From: Rhodopirellula islandica | GTDB taxonomy: Bacteria > Planctomycetota > Planctomycetia > Pirellulales > Pirellulaceae | DNA length: 64,000 nucleotides | Direction: 5' to 3' | Assembly (NCBI RefSeq): GCF_001027925.1 | Contig: NZ_LECT01000044.1 | Span: 1 to 64,000, forward strand | Shown: positions 30,648 to 38,826 of the stretch, piece by piece | Layout: each line of letters opens with the position of its first letter | Position numbering within the stretch: position 1 is the stretch's first letter | Notes under the pieces: generated by a model | Databases searched by the model: none | What the model was told of the DNA's origin: nothing | What the model saw: only the letters and a program-made list of their open reading frames with translations | Translations under genes and position numbers: made by a program

Positions 30648-30881
30648 CTAGAAAGTGCAGAAGCACCCGAACAAACCGGCGCTAAGTCCAACAAAGACAA
30701 TGGTCCAAAACACGTTTTCAACTCGAATGTTCGGTTGGTCGTTGGTCTCAGGCGTTTCGTCACATGCCGATGTCGTCGGCGCGCGTGCTTGATCGTGAGG
30801 ACGAGCAGAAGGAGCCTGCCCGGCGGGACGTCCGCGGGTCGAAAAATTCACCGAGTACAATTCATCGTCGCGAGTGATCAT
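30648..30881 (-). CDS. Small single-pass membrane protein
   Basis: 77 residues. The ATG overlaps the stop of the VWA/MotB-like gene (ATGA). A hydrophilic Pro/Ala-rich N-terminus leads to one C-terminal membrane helix (VFWTIVFVGLSAGLFGCF). No family recognised. The frame is open far upstream but overlaps the VWA gene there, so only this part is taken as coding. Confidence 0.62.
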   Translation of the reverse strand: MITRDDELYSVNFSTRGRPAGQAPSARPHDQARAPTTSACDETPETNDQPNIRVENVFWTIVFVGLSAGLFGCFCTF

Positions 30882-31897
30882 GGTTGATCGTCTCCCCCGG
30901 CGAAGGCTGCTTTGAGAATCAACTCGAAGAGCTGGGAATCCTGAGTCGAGAAAGTAGAATGCTCGTTGGATTGACCGAGTTGTTGAAAGAAACTCTCGTC
31001 GGCGGTGCCAGCAGATCCGGTATAGAGCGCCACGACCCGTCGGTGCTTTCCGGACTCTCGCGCCCACGTCCGAACATCGTCGAGCAGCGTGTCCTCGACG
31101 ACTTGATCTTTGCCGGACACTTCGTGGGTTGAGACATCCCCGATGACGACAAGACATTCTCGTGGCGCGTCTGGGAATGCCCGCATCCTCGTCATGGACG
31201 ATCGGACTGCTGCCTCAATGTTCGCCGTTCCCCCAGCTGCATCGAGGCGATCAACTAGATTTTGCACGCGTTTGATCGAGACGCCGTTATCGTCTTTGTC
31301 CGGAAGAACTGGTTCGATTGGCAATTCGACTAGTTTGAGATCGCGGTATGCCACAATGCCGATCGACACTTCACTGAGGACGTGAGGCAGCGTTCGCATC
31401 AACGAAGCAATCGTGGACTGCAAACTCAAAATTGCTTCACTCATTGAACCGGTGCAATCCAAGCAGATGTCAATACGCAAAGATTTCGCCGCTCTAGCCT
31501 TGGAAATGATGCTCTGGAGCTCATTGATTTCTTTGTCCTTATCGCGAAGTTGGCTCTCGCTGTTTGCCAGAGCGTCATTCGTCTGCTGTTGAGCATCCTC
31601 GGCCGCTTGCAGTGACTCCAACATGGCCAACAATTCCGCTGCCGTGCGTTCGCGTTCGCCATCTCGTTGACTCGACATCTGGGCAGCTCGACTGGCTGCG
31701 TCATCGAGGCTCGCTTGTTGCATAACCATCAGGTTTTGCAAAAGCTCTTGATCGACCTTGGTCGCCATCGCTCGCACACCCTGATTCACCATAAAGATGA
31801 ACAGGAGCAACAAAAAGATGAGCACGCAATTCATCATGAGGTCGCCAAACCCCGTTGCGTCATTCTGCATGCGTTTACGTTTTTCTCTACTACGCAT
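30878..31897 (-). CDS. MotB-like membrane protein with C-terminal VWA domain
   Basis: 339 residues. The ATG at 31897 has GAAGGAG upstream and overlaps the ExbB-like gene end by 8 bp. The N-terminus (ATGFGDLMMNCVLIFLLLLF) matches the single helix of MotB/ExbD proteins, including the Asp (Asp19) that carries protons in stators. A coiled coil of Gln/Ala/Glu-rich helices follows (~40-140). The C-terminal ~180 residues form a VWA domain with an intact MIDAS start DCTGSMS, then a Thr region (AAGGTANIEAA) and GDVSTHE. Canonical MotB has an OmpA-type peptidoglycan-binding domain here; VWA is a replacement. Confidence 0.85.
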   Translation of the reverse strand: MRSREKRKRMQNDATGFGDLMMNCVLIFLLLLFIFMVNQGVRAMATKVDQELLQNLMVMQQASLDDAASRAAQMSSQRDGERERTAAELLAMLESLQAAEDAQQQTNDALANSESQLRDKDKEINELQSIISKARAAKSLRIDICLDCTGSMSEAILSLQSTIASLMRTLPHVLSEVSIGIVAYRDLKLVELPIEPVLPDKDDNGVSIKRVQNLVDRLDAAGGTANIEAAVRSSMTRMRAFPDAPRECLVVIGDVSTHEVSGKDQVVEDTLLDDVRTWARESGKHRRVVALYTGSAGTADESFFQQLGQSNEHSTFSTQDSQLFELILKAAFAGGDDQP

Positions 31898-32630
31898 CGT
31901 TCTCTCCTTCATTCCGTAGTGGGAACATGTCGAGCTGAGCATCGAGCTCATCAATGAACTGATCGACCCTTGCCTGCGCAACGCTGATCAAACCGAACAA
32001 CAACACGGAACCAAAGAATGCGGCGGTCAACGTTGTCGAAATGGCGACAGCCATGGACGGCAGGGATTCGCCGATCGCCGTCCCTACCGCCTGAACATCG
32101 GTGACATCCGCCGCACCAATCCCAATCGCGTTGAGCATTCCGATCATGCCGATGCAGGTTCCAACGAGACCCATCGATGGCAACGTGCTTGCAATCAAGG
32201 TCAGCGGATGAAGTTCACGTGTAAGTGACCCCTCCAAGCTGTTTAGAATGCTTTGATGGCCCGTCTCGCGTCCGCGGATTGACTTCAATGCGAGCGTCTT
32301 GATGGCTTGCAGTGCGATGGGATTATCAATTTCGTCGTGAGCGACAATTTCGTGCACATTCATCTTCGCGCAGAGCCAAAGCACTTGCTCAGATCGTCCA
32401 ATGTGATGACGAAGCCTCGACAACCACGTCCAAACTTTCAGGACGCCGCCGACCGCCACGAAGATCAAGTAAGCATTCATCGCGGTACTGGTATATCCAG
32501 TCAATATTCCAACGATGCCGAAGACGGCGTATAAGGCAGCGACAAGAATCCACTTGCTCGCGCCGCTTGTCGTATTAACGTCGAGCAACCGTCCTGGATC
32601 TTGATGAGGGGGTGTACGCGGAGCGCTCAT
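31890..32630 (-). CDS. MotA/TolQ/ExbB proton-channel family protein
   Basis: 246 residues; ATG preceded by GGAGGT and overlapping the upstream stop (ATGA). Two helices near the N-terminus (WILVAALYAVFGIVGILTGY, AYLIFVAVGGVLKVWTWL), a cytoplasmic loop, and two long helices with the family signature (LIASTLPSMGLVGTCIGMIGML and IGESLPSMAVAISTTLTAAFFGSV). Members form the pentameric channel around a MotB/ExbD dimer and turn proton flow into rotation or force. The adjacent MotB-like gene supplies the partner, so this is a complete two-part motor candidate. Confidence 0.9.
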   Translation of the reverse strand: MSAPRTPPHQDPGRLLDVNTTSGASKWILVAALYAVFGIVGILTGYTSTAMNAYLIFVAVGGVLKVWTWLSRLRHHIGRSEQVLWLCAKMNVHEIVAHDEIDNPIALQAIKTLALKSIRGRETGHQSILNSLEGSLTRELHPLTLIASTLPSMGLVGTCIGMIGMLNAIGIGAADVTDVQAVGTAIGESLPSMAVAISTTLTAAFFGSVLLFGLISVAQARVDQFIDELDAQLDMFPLRNEGENDA

Positions 32631-33454
32631 TTTGCCACCTCCACCGTCTCGATCGGAGCGTCAGTTTGTTTGTCGACTTGAGATATGCGGGGGATGACCG
32701 CACGTTCGAGTAACGCTAGCAAACGTTCCTCACGCTCTTGCTCCTGCAGGCGGAGGAGAGTGTTTTGTCTTTGGATCACAAGTGCCGATCCAGGTTCGCG
32801 ATGAACGAGAACGAAGAACAGAACCGCAACGAAAGAACACGACACGCAAACGACCACCGAAGCAATCTTCCAAAAGCTTTCCCGGCGTTGTTGTTCCTTT
32901 CCCGCCTCGAAACCTTCAACCTTTCCGATCTTCAGGCCTCTCGCTTCGCCCATCTCCTCGGCCAGCTCGATCTTCTGAGCCGCCTCTTTCTCTGCTTCGC
33001 TGCGACCTTTTATTTCCCCATAGATAGCCCCCTGCTCCTGCCCTTTTCGAAACTCGTCGGCGGCGGCCTTGGCGTAGCCGGTTGCTTCGCCCTGTTTGAA
33101 GCCTGCCTGATGTCCTTTCAGTTCACCTTCGATCATCCCGGTTTGGTGCCCCAGCTTGCGGGCAATCTCTTTTTGCTCATTAACATCCTCCATCGCGGCG
33201 TTACGTCCGCTCGCCTCGCCGGCTTGGAAGCCTTCTTGCCGCGCCGCTTGAACGACGGACTGCTGAGAGAGAAGTGTTTGCGTGGTCGCGGTCGCCGAGG
33301 CCGTTTGCTGCGTCATTTGCAACTCACGTCGATGCCGGGCTTCGGCTTCTTGTTGCTTTCTCGCGGCTTGTGGATCTGGACAACCGGCGATCGTAGTGAT
33401 GACGCTGATTAGCAACGCATTCCATGCGATGCTGTGGTTCTGTTTATTGTTCAT
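32627..33454 (-). CDS. Lipoprotein-like protein with G-x3-G helix repeat and membrane segment
   Basis: 275 residues. The N-terminus ends in TTIAGC (lipobox-like, Cys25). Residues 75-185 carry glycines at strict four-residue spacing: 75, 79, 83; 102-126 (seven in a row); 138-150; and 169-185. This resembles the GxxxG repeat of FliH. One membrane helix (~196-218, VVVCVSCSFVAVLFFVLV) and a Leu/Glu-rich cytoplasmic or periplasmic tail follow. No homologous family recognised. It is the first gene of the ExbB/VWA run, and its stop overlaps the channel gene start, so it is likely part of the same machine. Confidence 0.7.
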   Translation of the reverse strand: MNNKQNHSIAWNALLISVITTIAGCPDPQAARKQQEAEARHRRELQMTQQTASATATTQTLLSQQSVVQAARQEGFQAGEASGRNAAMEDVNEQKEIARKLGHQTGMIEGELKGHQAGFKQGEATGYAKAAADEFRKGQEQGAIYGEIKGRSEAEKEAAQKIELAEEMGEARGLKIGKVEGFEAGKEQQRRESFWKIASVVVCVSCSFVAVLFFVLVHREPGSALVIQRQNTLLRLQEQEREERLLALLERAVIPRISQVDKQTDAPIETVEVAK

Positions 33455-33626
33455 GATCGTTATGTGACTTTCAGCAAGGGCATATCGCTAGCGAGTCGGT
33501 TCAAGTACCGATTTGAAATAGGAACAGGGCAATAGGAATGAGGCTGGCGGGTCTAGCCCGTGCCATTCCGAGTGATGCTGATCGGTGGCGGCCGATCGCA
33601 GTCGCGACAGCTAGTGACGTATGTCA

Positions 33627-34310
33627 TCACGCACCTCGTTCTTCAAAGAGCCTGCCGCAGTACTCGCAGCGGACGCGAGGGTTCGAGCGTGCGATTCGCA
33701 GTTTAAACGGCAAAGCACATTTGCACTCCCAAAGCTTGAGCTTCGTCGGTGCCGTCTTCGCCGGTGTGTTTAGTATCGGTGCGAGCTGAGGCACTGATAC
33801 GCCGTATTCCTCTAGTAGAGCAACGAACGGGCTGTCTGGGATGATCCCCAAGGAGTAGCCACGCTCATCGACAAGCAAGCCCATTTGCTCAGCTTTCTTG
33901 CGAAAAACGACCGTGTGATAGCGTCCGCCTTTATTGCGGCCGCACTGAACGTGTTCCCAGTGATGGATGCATTCGTGTGCAAGGGTACGCAATACCTCGA
34001 TCCACCCCTCGGGCGATTGCAAGCCGCGATTGAGGTGATTGATGTCGATCGCGATTTCATGGTTTAAACCAAAACCATTGCGGCTCAAACGGTAATGACC
34101 ACACGCCCCACGCAGCTTTAGAAAGCAAAGTGCCGGATCACCGATCTTCAAGTTGAAGCGGTCCACGATGCGAGGCAACCAAAGCTGTAGCTCCTGGCTT
34201 ACGGCAGCGAACTCCCAATCGCTATGAGCTTGGTGTTCGAGCAGTTGCCCGTTGATGACATGGTCTTCGCTCTGACGGATTTCGTCTCCACATGATCCCC
34301 ACCGCAACAT
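33627..34310 (-). CDS. SprT-like zinc metalloprotease
   Basis: 227 residues. The catalytic HExxH is His112-Glu113-x-x-His116 (AHECIHHWEH), followed by GGRYHTVVFRKKAEQMG, which carries the expected third-ligand region. The C-terminus is a zinc ribbon with Cys pairs in WECKC and RCEYC. SprT/Spartan proteases cleave DNA-protein crosslinks in eukaryotes. The bacterial plasmid forms are of unknown role, and removal of relaxase adducts is a guess. The gene is alone between the repA-side genes and the ExbB run, on the same strand. Confidence 0.85.
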   Translation of the reverse strand: MLRWGSCGDEIRQSEDHVINGQLLEHQAHSDWEFAAVSQELQLWLPRIVDRFNLKIGDPALCFLKLRGACGHYRLSRNGFGLNHEIAIDINHLNRGLQSPEGWIEVLRTLAHECIHHWEHVQCGRNKGGRYHTVVFRKKAEQMGLLVDERGYSLGIIPDSPFVALLEEYGVSVPQLAPILNTPAKTAPTKLKLWECKCALPFKLRIARSNPRVRCEYCGRLFEERGA

Positions 34311-34446
34311 GGTCAGCCTCCCCTGGTGGCTGTATGTGTTCGAGTTGGGGCCTCTTGCCGTCTCTCAAAGTGTTGCCGTGATCGCAGCGGCTTTGAGATC
34401 GATCAATCCGATCGACAGATACACTCTAGCGGATTGGTTATTCATG

Positions 34447-35829
34447 TCAACGCGAATCACCAACAAATTTAATTGGGGGTGGCGACCAGAAGGTTTGCAC
34501 TTCTTTTGGCTTGCCAAGCGGTAGCATTGTCGCGAATGCTATGTCCTTCGCCTTGTAAGGTGTTTTCAGTCCCAACCTTACCTCGGTGCCGTCAAGCTCG
34601 ACTTTGCGATCGGCATCACGGTAAGCCCGAACCAAATCGACGTAGCGCTGCTTTTTCGCTTTGCCCGTGAAATCTGCTGGGCTGCACAGTGAAGCCGCTG
34701 CAAACTGATCGGTCAGGTCCTGATCCGTAATGGTTTCCTGCTTCGCCAGATCGGGGAATAATCGCCTGGCCATGTCGAACACGACACTTAGTTTGGCATC
34801 GCTTTCAGCGTCCGCTTTTCTTTTGGCGAGAATCGCTTCGGCTTCATCAATGTGCTCTGCTGGTAGAGTCGCGATCGCGTGCTTGACCGCGGGCCAATCC
34901 ATCGGGGCGGTGTCGATGACCGGAACAGCTCCTTCCACCTTCGACTTTTGCGACTTAGACTGTCGGGGCTTTGACCGCTTACGGTCTTTTTTGGGTACTC
35001 CATCCTTTGGCACCTTGGCATCCTGTCTACGATGCCGCTTCTCTCCCCCCTCCGGCTCATCCGGTTGTTCTGCATCGCCTGCCGACCCTATATCATGTCG
35101 CTCGGGTTCGTCAAATTTCGGATCGGAGCGATAAGCTCGGACGAAATCGTCAAACGCTTTCCAGTGTTGTGCCGGCGCACGTTCTGGGTACCAAGCTAGG
35201 TCTTGAAAGAGAGATTTGCACGCTGATTTTTCAAGCGGATCATCATCGTCGGTCCAGTGCAATTCGTCCTGTTTAGCCCAATCGACTGTTTGTGACTGAG
35301 CGTTCAAAAGTGAATCGGTAGATAGTTGAACAGCGACAGAGCCGTAAGGCGGTACTGACAAAAGCGTCGAATCACCGTTCTCAATCGAGCGTGCATTCTT
35401 GACCGCGAACAGTGCAATGGCTTCGGAGACTGCCTTGCGCGTAACCAGAGACAAATTTCGGAAAGCACGGGGCCTTCCGGAATCTAGAAAAAGCACATCT
35501 TTTGAAAATGCAAACGAAAGAGCGTTCGCCGAGAAACCGCGCAGTCTAGACGCGACTAACAAATACGTCGTTTCACAAGCGCACTTCTGAACGAGTTCAT
35601 GTCCCACAGACTCAAGCTTTTTTTGGAAGCCAACGGCGTTATCGCCTAGTGGGGCATCGACTGGCTGCTTGACGAAGAAGCGACCGTGAAGCGGTGCGAC
35701 ACTCAACTCAATAGCGACTTCGACCGGAGGCAGCGACGTGGTGCCTTGATCGTTGGTTTCAATTGACCGTTGATCCTGGGCCGGATTGATTCGTACAGCC
35801 GCCTCCTCGTTCTCACAATCGTCAGGCAT
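34447..35829 (-). CDS. Hypothetical protein, coupled to the upstream gene
   Basis: 460 residues. The N-terminal half (~30-200) is a mixed fold, starting VEVAIELSVAPLHGRFFV. A charged linker (~255-300, RKRSKPRQSKSQKSK) and a C-terminal helical region (~305-460) follow. No known family recognised. The ATG overlaps the stop of the preceding gene by one base (TAATG), so the two are co-translated. The position directly beside repA suggests a plasmid accessory function. Confidence 0.65.
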   Translation of the reverse strand: MPDDCENEEAAVRINPAQDQRSIETNDQGTTSLPPVEVAIELSVAPLHGRFFVKQPVDAPLGDNAVGFQKKLESVGHELVQKCACETTYLLVASRLRGFSANALSFAFSKDVLFLDSGRPRAFRNLSLVTRKAVSEAIALFAVKNARSIENGDSTLLSVPPYGSVAVQLSTDSLLNAQSQTVDWAKQDELHWTDDDDPLEKSACKSLFQDLAWYPERAPAQHWKAFDDFVRAYRSDPKFDEPERHDIGSAGDAEQPDEPEGGEKRHRRQDAKVPKDGVPKKDRKRSKPRQSKSQKSKVEGAVPVIDTAPMDWPAVKHAIATLPAEHIDEAEAILAKRKADAESDAKLSVVFDMARRLFPDLAKQETITDQDLTDQFAAASLCSPADFTGKAKKQRYVDLVRAYRDADRKVELDGTEVRLGLKTPYKAKDIAFATMLPLGKPKEVQTFWSPPPIKFVGDSR

Positions 35830-36929
35830 TAAATGGCACGATGACTGATAGTAGAACGGATCAACTCAAACATGTCTTCGTAAATCATCATGAAGCGGTG
35901 GAGCGTAGTCTCGCTGTACTCATAATTAAGGATCTGGTCCGGACGGTTTTCAACGCCTCTTATTTGCTTTCCCCGAAGTATGCCACCGTTCAGGTTGAAA
36001 ATAAGATGATGAACGACTGGAATCCTGTCCTCGTGGCTGATGCGGATGAGGTTAATGCCGATTGTATCGGTAAAGCCGAGACCATCAGTCTGTTCCCGTA
36101 GGGGGCGAGTGTTTTCGAAGTAACCCTCGTGATTGTCTTGAACACTTTCATATTCCTGGAAAGTTGCTCGCCCGGGGCCAACCTGGAACATGGATTCAGG
36201 GAAGTAGTCATCCACACCATGCTGTGTAAAATATTTCGAAATTTCGCGAGTCCAGAGCCTCGCGTCTGGATCGTCATGGCAATTTGCGAACTGCCACGGA
36301 AAGGGGCGATCCAAGCTGGTAAGAGGGTTGGTCAGAGTGGGCACCGGCAACTGTGCTACGTGCAGTTGCCGTGGGTTGGTGACGACGTCCACATAGTCTA
36401 AAGCCTTCGTGTATTTGAGACCGTACTTTGCGAAAGAACGGGCGTAGCGAAGATGTCCGACATTGACCATGACGATGGCGAGCGATTCTCGTTTTAGTGA
36501 TGCGGAAGCGAAGTAAGAGCGACATGCTTGCACTAAGTACTCTCGAATTCTCCGGGGCGACTTCCCCTCGAAAATGATTTGCATGCATTGATCGGCGACC
36601 GAATTCGCGACAGTGTCCGTTCCACGGAAATCTGCTGCTTGACCGAACCAGACGTGCTTATGGACTCCTGAAAAATCGAATTCCCCACCCTTCGTCAAGT
36701 CATCAGTGCTTATGAAATCTTTGCGACAACGCCGGGAATATCGGGTGTATAAGAAACCGCGGTCGATGCCACCAAAAGGTTCGATTGCCCATAAATGTCC
36801 CGTCTGCGACGGGTCAAAGAAAGCAGCAACTCCGGTTTTGAGAGCAACGCGACGATTGAAATCAAATGATGAAAATGGCATCTTAAACTCGTTCAGGAAA
36901 GAGACTGAAAAGCTAAGTGAGACATCCAA
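35829..36929 (-). CDS. Hypothetical protein
   Basis: 366 residues from the ATG at 36929; an ATG at 36881 is also possible. No signal peptide or membrane helix. It has a mixed alpha/beta composition with GHLWAIEPFGGIDRGFLY near the start and CRSYFASASLKRESLAIVMVNVGHL in the middle. No known family recognised. First gene of a two-gene cassette with the 460-residue protein. Confidence 0.65.
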   Translation of the reverse strand: MDVSLSFSVSFLNEFKMPFSSFDFNRRVALKTGVAAFFDPSQTGHLWAIEPFGGIDRGFLYTRYSRRCRKDFISTDDLTKGGEFDFSGVHKHVWFGQAADFRGTDTVANSVADQCMQIIFEGKSPRRIREYLVQACRSYFASASLKRESLAIVMVNVGHLRYARSFAKYGLKYTKALDYVDVVTNPRQLHVAQLPVPTLTNPLTSLDRPFPWQFANCHDDPDARLWTREISKYFTQHGVDDYFPESMFQVGPGRATFQEYESVQDNHEGYFENTRPLREQTDGLGFTDTIGINLIRISHEDRIPVVHHLIFNLNGGILRGKQIRGVENRPDQILNYEYSETTLHRFMMIYEDMFELIRSTISHRAI

Positions 36930-37226
36930 ATCAGACGCAATGTCTACCGAGCGAACATTGACTAGGGCAGTTGAAAAGGGACTCCTGAAACAAACGAGAA
37001 CACGTTATTCTTGGAACATTCCACTGCGAAAGGTTACCATCCCTGACTTGGTTTTGCGATCAATGGTCTGGCGTCCGTGGTTGAATCAAATTTCAAAATC
37101 GGGCAGCATCGCCCCCAATGAAGCGAGTTTTCCCGATTCAGCGCCAGTATTCGTCGCTCGACGCGTTATCTTTGACGGCACTGCGCTCCATGGATTTGAG
37201 CTCGCAAGTAAGTGTAACTTCTTCCT

Positions 37227-38300
37227 TTACGGCATGCCCTTCCGCTGAAACCACTTTCGGCAGAAGCCCAGAAAAGCCGCCTCTGGGTGGCGAGGCGGTT
37301 CGGCACCTGAGAGTGAGATCCAGTCCCGCCACTGATTTTCGAGCTCGCGCACGTCCCAGCCGGGCGCGGCCAGTCTCGCCTCGTGGTACACGTCGTCTTT
37401 CAGCTTGCGAATGGGATCATTTTTCGACTGCCCCCCGGTACTCGAGGGAATCGTTCCACGGTTTGTAAACACGACAATGTCGCGGTCGCCCTCCTCCAGC
37501 GTGACCGCGTAGTCGGGCATGTGGTTGGCCACCTGGTCACGCTCGACCACTTTTTTGAGCGCGCGTTTGAATTCTTTGCGTGTGCTGTTGGATCCGGTCT
37601 TCTTTCGCAGAAGGTCGAGGCCAATCCGCCACTGGGACTTGCGGCCGCAATGCTTCCGGGCGAGTTCGTAGATGCGACGTTCCAAAGGACGTCTGAGCCT
37701 GAAGAAATCACGATGAAGCGTGAGTACCTCTTTGGATTTGACGGCCTGATACACCCAGTCGCTGACCTTGATTTCGATCTCTTGCATCCGGCCGTCGCGG
37801 CCTTCGCGAACAATCTCGTAATGCTCGATCAATCCGAAGCCGCGGGTGATCTCCTTTTCGCCCGTCAAGATGTTCGTGGTGATCCGGGTTCCGACTAATC
37901 GTTCGAGTGCCGACTTGAGTAGGTCGTACCCGCGGCCGGACGTCTCACGGTTGGTGGCCGTCAATAGTTCAATGGCCTGGAAGCGGAGCACCGAGTGAAC
38001 CTCCCTGCCCTCGTTCATCGCGGCAACGAGTTGGCTGATCGCGAAGATTAAGATGTCACGGTCGAAGACCGTGGCAAGGCCTTCGGCGCCGGGACGGACT
38101 TCCAGCCAATCGCCATTGTGATCGTAGCGGCGGAACTTGTGATCCGGTTTGGTGGACAGGCTAAAGATCGGATGCTCCATCCCGGCCATATCACCCTTGG
38201 GCGCGGCATCAACGACATCGCAAATGAAGAAGTCCCCAATCGGGTGCCGCTCTGGCAAGAGCGCCTGAGGTTCGATCGCGGCGGAAGAAGAATCGGTCAT
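37227..38300 (-). CDS. repA: Plasmid replication initiator, RPA family
   Basis: 357 residues. The N-terminal signature LLPERHPIGDFFICDVVDAA..DMAGMEHPIFSLSTKPD and RRYDHNGDWLEVRPGAEGLATVFDRDILIFAISQL is that of the replication initiator protein A (RPA) family, related to TrfA. DNA-binding winged helices follow (LRFQAIELLTATNRETSGRGYDLLKSALERL). It binds iterons to open the vegetative origin. Seven matching 17-bp repeats lie directly upstream of the start (38310-38478), as expected for an iteron plasmid with autoregulated initiator. Confidence 0.93.
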   Translation of the reverse strand: MTDSSSAAIEPQALLPERHPIGDFFICDVVDAAPKGDMAGMEHPIFSLSTKPDHKFRRYDHNGDWLEVRPGAEGLATVFDRDILIFAISQLVAAMNEGREVHSVLRFQAIELLTATNRETSGRGYDLLKSALERLVGTRITTNILTGEKEITRGFGLIEHYEIVREGRDGRMQEIEIKVSDWVYQAVKSKEVLTLHRDFFRLRRPLERRIYELARKHCGRKSQWRIGLDLLRKKTGSNSTRKEFKRALKKVVERDQVANHMPDYAVTLEEGDRDIVVFTNRGTIPSSTGGQSKNDPIRKLKDDVYHEARLAAPGWDVRELENQWRDWISLSGAEPPRHPEAAFLGFCRKWFQRKGMP

Positions 38301-38309
38301 TCTTCATCA

Positions 38310-38478
38310 AACGTCATTTCAGACACTGTGTCAATCGTTTCGTCACTTCTCCCACCCGAAACGTCATTTCACCCACTTGTAGCTGCGCATCGTCACATCA
38401 AACACCGAAGTGGCTACAACGTCATTTCACACACCTTGCCACGTCACTTCACCCGCCTTCGAACGTCATTTCACCCAC
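38310..38478. repeat. Iteron array, seven 17-bp direct repeats; putative oriV
   Basis: Copies start at 38310, 38339, 38360, 38389, 38418, 38440 and 38462. The consensus is AACGTCATTTCACCCAC; two copies (38360, 38462) match exactly and the others differ at one to five positions (the most divergent is at 38389). Start-to-start spacing is 29, 21, 29, 29, 22 and 22 bp. Orientation and position right before repA make it the initiator's binding array. Confidence 0.9.
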
Positions 38479-38826
38479 CGAGCCTGAAATTTCTCGGATT
38501 GATTCCAAGGGGTTGACGGGCAATTCAAACGGCCTAACACCTACTTAACACATATTAAACACCCACCCCATCGCGAAACGCGGACTAGTCATCCACGAAT
38601 TACCTGACCATCAATCGAAGTCGGCAATTGGAAAATGAGCCGACGGACTGCTGTATCGGATTGCGGTTGAAGAGCATGCCGCCACCTTTGCACCGGTCGC
38701 CGGACCGTGAATGAACTGCCCGCCCCTCCTCCGCTGTTGCGGAGCCGTGTTACTCATGACCGTCCCGCATGGTCCCGTTGCCTCTTGGTGTGCGTCCTTC
38801 AACGCAACCAATGAAAGGAACCCATC
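38479..38826. other. Origin-flanking region without genes
   Basis: Between the iterons and the primase-like gene. The stretch near 38490-38580 is AT-richer and would suit duplex melting. A small perfect hairpin (CTCCGC-tgtt-GCGGAG) is at 38729-38744. AAAGGAA nine bases before 38827 is the primase ribosome-binding site. No coding frame is supported. Confidence 0.5.

Noticed and set aside
30882-31157. Upstream part of the frame of the 77-residue membrane protein
   Set aside because: Antiparallel in composition to real proteins and lies within the VWA gene in another frame; the ATGA-coupled start is better.
38729-38744. Small hairpin considered as a terminator
   Set aside because: Six-bp stem without T-tract, in front of the primase gene.
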